Positions 1 through 5,138 of a stretch of 14,319 bases of DNA are shown piece after piece. This stretch comes from Thermoplasmatota archaeon (GTDB taxonomy: Archaea; Thermoplasmatota; E2; DHVEG-1), in contig JALHTX010000344.1 in assembly GCA_022866015.1 (NCBI GenBank), positions 1 through 14,319 on the forward strand. Direction: 5' to 3'. The translations under genes were made by a program, and so were the position numbers. Each line of letters starts with the position of its first letter. Within the stretch, counting starts at the first letter, position 1. The notes under the pieces are model-generated. The model was not told the DNA's origin. It saw only the letters and a program-made list of their open reading frames with translations, and ran no database searches.

Positions 1-417
1 ACAATGGATAAGATAGGGCGAAAAACAGGTTTACTTATCGGATGCGCGGGACTAGGTTTATTCGTTGGAATCCTTGGATTTAGCCCCACCAACATTGCTA
101 GCATCATTGCTGCATTAGCTGGATTTTTCTTTGGATTCTCCTATGTCTGGATTATTGTGTACATACCTGAAATCTTTCCAACAGAAAGAAGAGGTACCTG
201 TCTGGGATGGACAACAACCATTGCACGTGCCTCATACATACTTGGACCAGCATTAGCTGCAATTCTCTTAACCCCATCATCCGCAACAATAATAGAATGG
301 AATAGGTTCTGGGCTGTCGCAGGACTTATAATGGTAATTCCTATATTACTTGTAACATTATTTCATCCATATGAAACAAAAATACAAGAATTAGAAGAAA
401 TCGAAGTGAAGCGATAG
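1..417 (+). CDS. MFS transporter, sugar-porter-like, C-terminal part (5' end outside window)
   Basis: The reading frame is open from the first base, so the 137 residues starting at the ATG at 4 are probably only the end of a longer gene. The segment opens with the MFS loop motif D-K-I-G-R-K, as found between TM8 and TM9 (or TM2 and TM3). It then shows hydrophobic helices and the motif PEIFPTERRGT, close to the PE-x-x-P-T-x-x-R-G signature of sugar/organic-solute porters after TM10. Two more helices and a charged cytoplasmic tail follow. About four helices are present, which fits the last third of a 12-TM carrier. It acts in the cytoplasmic membrane; the substrate cannot be read from this part. 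The base composition is visibly richer in G+C than the genes beyond 3156. Confidence 0.88.
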   Translation, partial: TMDKIGRKTGLLIGCAGLGLFVGILGFSPTNIASIIAALAGFFFGFSYVWIIVYIPEIFPTERRGTCLGWTTTIARASYILGPALAAILLTPSSATIIEWNRFWAVAGLIMVIPILLVTLFHPYETKIQELEEIEVKR

Positions 418-540
418 GGCAATCCAATAATATTTTCTAAAAAACAGAAAAATTTAGTAACAAAGAATAAAGTAACAGAAAAAGGAAAACTTATTTAGAA
501 ATACCTGCAAAATAAATCAAAAGATAAAAATATCAAATAA

Positions 541-1539
541 ATGTTAATGAAGGTTAGATTTATGATAAGTTTCCATGAGATGAAAGATAGGGAATACATC
601 CCGCATAAAACCTATCTTAAATTGCTGATTGGCGGTGGTCTTTCACTGAGTAAGGTATTACTCACCAACCCTGGTGATTTAAAAAAACTCAGGACAATCC
701 ATGTTCCCGAGGAACGATATGTCAGACCAAAACGACCCTATGAATTCCCGCCTTTTAAGGAAGGAATGAGATGTGGCGTCACGGAGGAGAAATACCTCAG
801 ACCTACACTTTATTGTAACCCTTGCGCTCCTGAGGTTGTGGCTCTTGCTCATCACCTTGGTGCTTTTAAAAAATCTGATCGTGAGTTTGCAGAAACTGCT
901 TTTGAATTCGTCAAAGAAAAGCTTGATCTAGAAATTTGCCCGATGGATTCTGTTGAGGAGACTATAAGTCGGGGTACGGGAACCTGTTTTCATTTAATCT
1001 CGGTATTCATAGCATTGTGTCGTTGTGCTGGGATCAAGGCACGATACAAGACGTTTGCGATGAACATGATTCAAACATGGTATGATGCTTTGGTTGGATC
1101 GGATCAAATGGTAAAAAAATGGTACGATCAAATGGGATTCTTTATGATGGAAGGTGAAGGAGAGGCATTCATTGATGGAAAATGGATCGTTGCTCATGTC
1201 GGCCCCACCGCAGAACGGCAAGCAGCCGGTGGCATCCCAATTACGAAGTTTGGTGAGGATTCTCTTGGCGTCTGGTTCTTTGCACTACCTGGAACAACTG
1301 AGACTATGGAATCGATCCCATATGGTTTAGGTGCAGGTACTAATCTTTTAAAAAGGATTGCTCCTGGTTCTATAGAGCGCGTCAATATCAGCATTCAACA
1401 TCAAAATAAAATGGGAAAAAAAATAATTGAAGATGTGGGCGGCAAAGAAGCCTATGATGCTATGGCACGCAAAAAACGCGGGTCAAAACCAATAACTCTT
1501 GATTTATCAGATAGCAAAGGGATAGTTTTCGGAGAGTGA
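541..1539 (+). CDS. Transglutaminase-fold protein with atypical active site
   Basis: A 332-residue soluble protein. Residues 144-170 (RGTGTCFHL, then ALCRCAGIKARY) match the core of the transglutaminase-like/papain-fold superfamily, with Cys149 at the nucleophile position. The second core block is around GEAFIDGKWIVAH. There, alignment to the usual H-x-W-x-E-x-x-x-x-G-x-W-x-x-x-D pattern puts Glu at the catalytic His position and His or Val at the Asp position, so classical protease/transferase activity is doubtful. The N-terminal 80 residues contain Arg/Pro-rich text and a C-x13-C-x2-C set (78, 92, 95) that could bind a metal. No signal peptide or TM segment is visible, so it is probably cytosolic. 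ATGs at 541, 547 and 562 are all possible starts; none has a convincing ribosome site. The 123-bp gap upstream is AT-rich and shows nothing else. Its last 43 codons are duplicated downstream at 1584-1712. Confidence 0.75.
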   Translation: MLMKVRFMISFHEMKDREYIPHKTYLKLLIGGGLSLSKVLLTNPGDLKKLRTIHVPEERYVRPKRPYEFPPFKEGMRCGVTEEKYLRPTLYCNPCAPEVVALAHHLGAFKKSDREFAETAFEFVKEKLDLEICPMDSVEETISRGTGTCFHLISVFIALCRCAGIKARYKTFAMNMIQTWYDALVGSDQMVKKWYDQMGFFMMEGEGEAFIDGKWIVAHVGPTAERQAAGGIPITKFGEDSLGVWFFALPGTTETMESIPYGLGAGTNLLKRIAPGSIERVNISIQHQNKMGKKIIEDVGGKEAYDAMARKKRGSKPITLDLSDSKGIVFGE

Positions 1540-1553
1540 ATTAGAGATGGAGA

Positions 1554-1745
1554 GTGAAGAGAAGGAGCAAATCGGTATTTTTAAAAATGAACGAACCCGT
1601 CATCGAAGAAGCCGGTGGAGAAAACACCTATGATCAGATGGTTCGGAAGCAAAGGAAAGCACAAATGCCAAAGCTTGATATAAAGTTAAGAAAAGAAATT
1701 ATATTTGAAGAGCTCAGTAGCTTACACTTTTTCATAAATCAGTAA
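1554..1745 (+). pseudogene. Orphan duplicate of the tail of the preceding gene, fused to the IS end
   Basis: This 63-codon GTG frame begins 14 bases after the preceding stop. Residues 11-53 align without gaps to residues 290-332 of the transglutaminase-fold protein with 18 of 43 identities; shared landmarks are the GG pair, the Y-D-x-M block and a C-terminal F-x-E. No core domain precedes it, so it is a leftover of a tandem duplicate or of a longer paralogue. The homology ends at base 1712, the last base before the insertion sequence. The paralogue has its stop codon at the equivalent point, while here ten extra residues are read from the IS end before a stop at 1743-1745. It is probably not a functional gene by itself, although a short tail-only protein cannot be excluded. 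Confidence 0.55.
1713..1732 (+). repeat. Left terminal inverted repeat of the IS
   Basis: It reads CTCAGTAGCTTACACTTTTT and pairs with the reverse complement of 3136-3155 with two mismatches (positions 11 and 15 of the repeat). A third, looser copy in the opposite orientation lies just inside the element at about 1754-1769. Confidence 0.8.
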
Positions 1746-1800
1746 TAAAATTGATGTTGGCTACTTCAGGGTAGGTCATATTTTTATTAAATTGATCTTT

Positions 1801-1820
1801 TGCATCGTTTTTACGATGCA
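1801..1820. terminator. Perfect 8-bp hairpin downstream of the transposase
   Basis: TGCATCGT, a TTTT loop and ACGATGCA form a perfect stem about 100 bases past the transposase stop. A seven-T run follows at 1829-1836 on the plus strand; on the minus strand an A/T-rich stretch follows. It could be a transcription terminator or a barrier at the IS left end. The role is inferred from structure only. Confidence 0.4.
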
Positions 1821-1868
1821 GTGAAATGTTTTTTTGTTGAAATATCAGAGATACACTCATTGTAGATA

Positions 1869-1882
1869 TGAGAGTACTCTCA
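1869..1882. repeat. 14-bp perfect palindrome in the IS left end
   Basis: TGAGAGTACTCTCA is a perfect palindrome 41 bases from the transposase stop codon, inside the noncoding left part of the element. It could be a protein-binding site (host factor or transposase) or part of the 3' end of the transposase message. Function is unknown. Confidence 0.45.
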
Positions 1883-1922
1883 GGGCTAGGATTGTATGAA
1901 CTATTCTTCTTGTTGATTGATT

Positions 1923-3098
1923 TTAATGTGCGATGGTGGATGGTTTGATATTCCAGGTCTGGAAAACTGGTTGAAATAACTGGAGGATGAATCGTTTGAA
2001 TTGTTGGAGACTTTCCCGTTGGAGAGATCGGGAGATGGTTCTCAGTCCGCTGAGAAACAAACCAACCATGCGTGTTTTTCCTTTCGGAGGTCTTCGGACT
2101 TCACCGTCGTGTTCCTTCTGTTCGCCCTCAAGCACACAGAGGATGTAAGCGAAAGCTATCGGGATTAAGAGGGTTTCAATCCGCTTTGGGTCTGTCACCC
2201 GTGTTTTTTCCAAGTCAAACGCGTTGCTTTTCCAGTCCTTATGCATATGTTCGATGTTGAATCTTTGCTCATAGGTATCATCAGCAAGAGCAGGGTTATC
2301 TGATGTTGTCGCCACAACCAGTGGCTCATCATAGTCTTCGTTCCAGGTCAACAAGACGCTCATCTTGAACGTGCTGTTCCGCGTCAGCATCTGATTGTAC
2401 AGAACATGACGTGAACCTTTCGTCATCTTCCGGATCAGCGAAGCTACCTTTACCTCAGGGGTGTCCTCACCGATGAGGTACATGTTGGCTTTGATGCGTA
2501 GCGTCACTGCGACATCAAACTCGTTTGTGAGCCATTCTGCGAGTTTTGGGCTGGCGAACTCTCGATCCGCGACCACGTGGATATGAATCGTCTTGTCAGA
2601 AAGCCAGTTCATCTGCTGTAGCACAATGATAACAGGAAATAACACCTGTCTCCATTGTTCTAAGGAACTGTTTCCTTTCTTTCCAAACACCATCCAATGG
2701 AGGGGAAGAGCACGACCTTTGTAGCTCACCGCTACTGATAAGATGTTGATGTGCTGTCGTCGTTTCTCCCAATTTGTCCGATCCACGATCAGTATGATTT
2801 CCGGGAGTTTTTCCAAAAGCGGGCGCATCAAATAGATTAATGGTTTAACAGTAAGCGAGGGCGATATCCTCGGGTTTGATAAAAAACGACGAACTTGTTG
2901 AATCGATGACATGATACCTGTATGGTTATCGCAGAGGTATTCACCTAGTTTTGAGAGATGTGCTTTGTTATTTTCCAGGAGACAGACAATCAATTCTACC
3001 AGCGTGGTTCTGATTGGTTTTGACAGGTGTATGTTGAGTGCTGTAAATAAGTTTAAAATAGTCGCTTCCAGATATGTGTGTGTTTGGTGCATCCCCAT
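1923..3098 (-). CDS. IS4-family DDE transposase
   Basis: A 391-residue transposase that appears intact. The RNase H-like catalytic acidic residues are visible as D106 (IVDRTNW), D178 (VADREF) and E283. The IS4 signature Y-x2-R-x3-E-x6-K is exact: Y276, R279, E283, K290. A long beta-strand insertion between the second Asp and the Glu is also typical of IS4. The N-terminal 90 residues, with the Q-x-x-R-R-F-L element, resemble the DNA-binding part that contacts the inverted repeats. The ATG at 3098 (GGGATG follows) is at the edge of a stem formed with upstream leader sequence, which should limit translation from read-through messages. It lies in the same direction as, and directly after, the CBS-domain gene. 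Base composition is richer in G+C than the genes to its right. Confidence 0.93.
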   Translation of the reverse strand: MGMHQTHTYLEATILNLFTALNIHLSKPIRTTLVELIVCLLENNKAHLSKLGEYLCDNHTGIMSSIQQVRRFLSNPRISPSLTVKPLIYLMRPLLEKLPEIILIVDRTNWEKRRQHINILSVAVSYKGRALPLHWMVFGKKGNSSLEQWRQVLFPVIIVLQQMNWLSDKTIHIHVVADREFASPKLAEWLTNEFDVAVTLRIKANMYLIGEDTPEVKVASLIRKMTKGSRHVLYNQMLTRNSTFKMSVLLTWNEDYDEPLVVATTSDNPALADDTYEQRFNIEHMHKDWKSNAFDLEKTRVTDPKRIETLLIPIAFAYILCVLEGEQKEHDGEVRRPPKGKTRMVGLFLSGLRTISRSLQRESLQQFKRFILQLFQPVFQTWNIKPSTIAH

Positions 3099-3134
3099 TG
3101 ATTTTCATCCCAAGATTGTCAACAGGGGATGCAC
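3087..3134 (-). promoter_or_regulatory. Inverted repeat sequestering the transposase start codon
   Basis: In the mRNA sense, GTGCATCCCC (3134-3125) is perfectly complementary to GGGGATGCAC (3096-3087), with a 28-base loop. The 3' arm begins at the G of the start codon and covers codons 2-4. A transcript entering from the CBS gene would contain both arms, whereas one starting inside the loop would lack the 5' arm. This matches the known design of IS10 and IS50, where read-in transcripts hide the transposase start. A T-rich box at 3136-3141 could place an internal start in the loop, but it is a weak TATA. Confidence 0.6.
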
Positions 3135-3619
3135 TAAAAAATGTTAGCTACTGAGGTTGCATCATAATATTTTCTTATAAGTTGATTTAGGGTAAACTCA
3201 CCAACAATTTTTTTATCCATTAAAACTGGGAGTCTTCTAAGATCATACTTCATCATTATAATTAAAGCATCAGCTATTTTATCATCAGGTTTACAGGCAA
3301 TAATACGATGAGACATCACATCCTCTGCAGTTTTTGCAGTACCATACTTAATAGAACTTATATCCGGCATACCAAAAATATAATTGGGTAGATTCATAGG
3401 AGCAAGAATGGAAAGCACATCATGTTCTGTTATGATCCCTACAAGTTCTTTTGTTTTTTTATCTTTTACAACCCATACGTGATTACGTGCGCCAAGAAAT
3501 GAAAGAACATGATAGATATCTTCTTTTTCCTCAATAATTGGTAAATCCCATACACGTTTATCCATGACTTGACTTACTTTCAGCTCATAAAATTCTGATA
3601 TAAGTTTATTTTTTGCCAT
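3134..3619 (-). CDS. Tandem CBS-domain protein
   Basis: From the preferred ATG at 3619 the protein is 161 residues: a short N-terminal helix followed by two CBS domains. CBS1 starts at about VSQVMDKRVWDLPII and ends near VGIITEHDVLSIL. CBS2 starts at AEDVMSHRIIACKPDD and ends near VGEFTLNQLI. Paired CBS domains bind adenosine nucleotides such as AMP, ATP or SAM and act as sensors, but no effector domain is attached, so the partner is unknown. The ATG at 3619 is preferred over the GTG at 3628 because an AGGTG ribosome site (3626-3630) lies six bases before it and includes that GTG. The last six residues and the TAG stop come from the IS inverted repeat, so the natural C-terminus has probably been replaced, though both CBS cores look complete. 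Confidence 0.85.
   Translation of the reverse strand: MAKNKLISEFYELKVSQVMDKRVWDLPIIEEKEDIYHVLSFLGARNHVWVVKDKKTKELVGIITEHDVLSILAPMNLPNYIFGMPDISSIKYGTAKTAEDVMSHRIIACKPDDKIADALIIMMKYDLRRLPVLMDKKIVGEFTLNQLIRKYYDATSVANIF
3136..3155 (-). repeat. Right terminal inverted repeat of the IS
   Basis: Read on the minus strand it is CTCAGTAGCTAACATTTTTT, 18 of 20 identical to the left end. It supplies the last six residues (SVANIF) and the stop codon of the adjacent CBS-domain gene. Confidence 0.8.
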
Positions 3620-3629
3620 CAAAAACACC

Positions 3630-3659
3630 TAAACACTATTAAAATATTTAAACACTATT
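3630..3659 (-). promoter_or_regulatory. Direct repeats in the leader of the CBS gene
   Basis: The 11-mer TAAACACTATT occurs at 3630-3640 and again at 3649-3659 on the plus strand, a 19-base period or nearly two helical turns, with an A/T-rich box between (AAAATATT). The repeats fill the 40-base gap between the upstream membrane-protein gene and the CBS gene and end at its ribosome site. They may be an operator or part of a promoter. Confidence 0.4.
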
Positions 3660-3668
3660 TTAATTATT

Positions 3669-4859
3669 TTAGTTTTTATTTTCATATTTATTTTGTTTTG
3701 TGTTTTTCTTTTTTATTTTTTCATCTATTTTTTTCCTAAAATCATCTACACCCTCAAACCATTTATCCTTTCCTTCTTCATCAACTTCATGTGTTAGTTT
3801 ATCGATTTCATAGCGGATTTCATCTATTCCTTCAAACCACTCATATTCTCGACGTTGAATTTTTTTCTTATTAACATTCTTTTCAGTATCGTCAACCTTG
3901 GTTTTTATATCAACTATTTCTTTTTCTTTTTTTGGACGACTTATTCTTATCTCCTCAACTTTACTATCTTTATCTTGATTAACTCTAACAGGAGGTCTAA
4001 TAGAGCCGTTGGATTCGAGTCTGCTTTTTTCATAAGAATCATCTGATTCAGAAGCATATTTCTCGACAGTTTTTTGGTTAGCAATTTCCTTTGCATGAAT
4101 ATAAATATTTTTTTTCTGCCTAAAATGAACAAATAAAATAGCAAAAATCAAAACTATAGCAGATAGAAAAATCAAGAAAAATTTATTATTAATAATTTGA
4201 CTAATTATATTTTGTTGAGGTTTTATTTTTATTGTTTCGTTACCATTTGTATAGCCTAATTTACTTGCAATAATTGTAATTTCTTCTCTATTTGTAGGTG
4301 CATAAAAATAAGCTTTGCCATCTTTTTTAGTTATTTCCATTTTATCTCCATGGCTAGAGATATATACATTAGCCCCTTCAACGGTATTTCCATCTTTGTT
4401 ATATTCATAAACAGTTACATAAAAAAAATCACCAGCAGGAATGATGTAATCTTGTGGTACAATTTTCAAAAGAGGTTTAATATTTTTTATGGTTATTTGT
4501 GTATAATTTGTTTTATATCCTGGTTTTGTTGCATAAATAATGAAAGGTTTATCTGTATCTACAGATGGCGCTTTTATTTTAACCTCATGGTTATCACTTT
4601 CGTCTGTTATTATATATGTTTGTCCGTCGAATGTTATGTTAACGTCTATTAAGAATTCTATTTCCTCTGATTCTGTTATAATGTAGGCACTAACTTTAAA
4701 ATAATCGTTTTCATTGACGTCTTCTGGCTCTAAATGAATCTGTATAGATTGCATATTTGCTAAAGCATTACTTGTGGTTAAACTAATAAATAGTATTACA
4801 ATCAATATATTAAGTAAACTAATCTTAATTTTGTGTTTTTTGTTTTTCCTCGTAACCAC
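3669..4859 (-). CDS. Membrane-anchored protein with Ig-like ectodomain and WFEG-repeat tail
   Basis: A 396-residue protein. Residues 1-36 form a signal peptide: a Lys-rich start, a hydrophobic run, then ALA. Residues 37-225 look like two or more beta-sandwich (Ig-like or carboxypeptidase-regulatory-like) domains with several N-x-T/S sites. A transmembrane helix spans about 228-247 and is followed by a HFRQKK stop-transfer signal. The cytoplasmic tail is about 145 residues, very Lys/Glu-rich and probably disordered. Its end holds two copies of a motif, EWFEGIDEIRYEID and KWFEGVDDFRKKID, 26 residues apart. The function is not recognised. The tail repeats look like docking peptides for a cytosolic partner. 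The start is a GTG at 4859 overlapping an AAAAGGTG ribosome-like sequence. It is divergent from the 982-residue surface protein, and the CBS gene follows 49 bases downstream of its stop. Confidence 0.7.
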   Translation of the reverse strand: MVTRKNKKHKIKISLLNILIVILFISLTTSNALANMQSIQIHLEPEDVNENDYFKVSAYIITESEEIEFLIDVNITFDGQTYIITDESDNHEVKIKAPSVDTDKPFIIYATKPGYKTNYTQITIKNIKPLLKIVPQDYIIPAGDFFYVTVYEYNKDGNTVEGANVYISSHGDKMEITKKDGKAYFYAPTNREEITIIASKLGYTNGNETIKIKPQQNIISQIINNKFFLIFLSAIVLIFAILFVHFRQKKNIYIHAKEIANQKTVEKYASESDDSYEKSRLESNGSIRPPVRVNQDKDSKVEEIRISRPKKEKEIVDIKTKVDDTEKNVNKKKIQRREYEWFEGIDEIRYEIDKLTHEVDEEGKDKWFEGVDDFRKKIDEKIKKKNTKQNKYENKN

Positions 4860-5138
4860 CTTTTATAAATTACATTTTTATTATGTATAATTAGGTATTT
4901 ATTTTTTTTCAAATTAATATTTTTAAATTTTATTTGTTATAAGTTTGTATTACTATTTTTTAGTAATTTGATAGTTTATAGCCTTCAATAGCAAAACAAT
5001 AGCAAAATATTTATAAAATGTTAAATATATTTTAATACTATAGTAGATAGTTATGGATTAATAAAAAATGGTAACTATTGTCAGCAAAGATTAATATATA
5101 AATATCTCCAAAAATAAAGATATTGGTGAGATAACAGT
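4860..5138. promoter_or_regulatory. Divergent promoter region of two surface-protein genes
   Basis: This 279-bp, very AT-rich interval separates two divergently transcribed surface-protein genes. It holds a perfect tandem duplication of an 11-mer, CAATAGCAAAA, at 4986-4996 and 4997-5007. It also holds a 7-bp inverted repeat with a T5 loop (4949-4955/4961-4967), a 7-bp inverted repeat ATAGTTA/TAACTAT with an 18-base gap (5047-5053/5072-5078), and another AATATCT/AGATATT (5101-5107/5118-5124). For the minus-strand gene, an AT-rich box around 4885-4895 is a possible TATA. No coding frame is supported here. Repeats spaced by one helical turn suggest regulator binding, but AT-rich DNA gives chance repeats. 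Confidence 0.45.
5091..5130 (+). promoter_or_regulatory. TATA box and ribosome site of the 982-residue protein gene
   Basis: TTAATATATAAATA at about 5091-5104 fits an archaeal TATA box, placing transcription start near 5120-5128. GGTGAG at 5125-5130 lies eight bases before the ATG at 5139 and is complementary to the 16S rRNA 3' end. Together they set the start. Confidence 0.5.

Larger units (their letters stand above)
1713..3155 (-). mobile_element. IS4-family insertion sequence, about 1443 bp
   Basis: The element is delimited by imperfect 20-bp terminal inverted repeats (1713-1732 and 3136-3155, 18 of 20 matching) and encloses one full-length DDE transposase on the minus strand. The left end has about 190 noncoding bases with two inverted repeats (1801-1820 and 1869-1882). 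The right end carries the transposase leader with a start-codon hairpin. The left boundary has independent support: homology of the disrupted host frame to its paralogue stops at 1712. No target-site duplication is seen directly outside the repeats, although IS4 elements usually make one of about 9-13 bp. The flanks also differ in base composition, so the element may sit at a recombination junction. Confidence 0.85.

Noticed and set aside
994..1394. Two minus-strand frames inside the transglutaminase-fold gene
   Set aside because: They are shadows of the plus-strand gene, which has clear domain homology.
3113..3124. TTGACA on the minus strand as a bacterial -35 box for the transposase
   Set aside because: There is no -10 element at the right spacing, and the setting is archaeal.
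2072..3147. Plus-strand frames opposite the transposase
   Set aside because: The transposase has intact catalytic motifs across the same bases, and the opposite frames have no features of their own.
1754..3152. 12-bp near-identical direct repeats (1754-1765 and 3141-3152) as a target-site duplication of the IS
   Set aside because: The right copy lies inside the 20-bp terminal inverted repeat and the left copy inside the element. The inverted repeats plus the end of paralogue homology at 1712 give a better boundary.
4350..4652. A 100-codon plus-strand frame
   Set aside because: It lies antisense inside the well-supported membrane-protein gene and its translation is aromatic/Ile/Cys-rich without a domain, typical of the reverse of AT-rich coding sequence.
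4860..5138. A CRISPR array or origin suggested by short repeats
   Set aside because: There are only two tandem copies of an 11-mer with no spacers, and no replication or Cas genes nearby.
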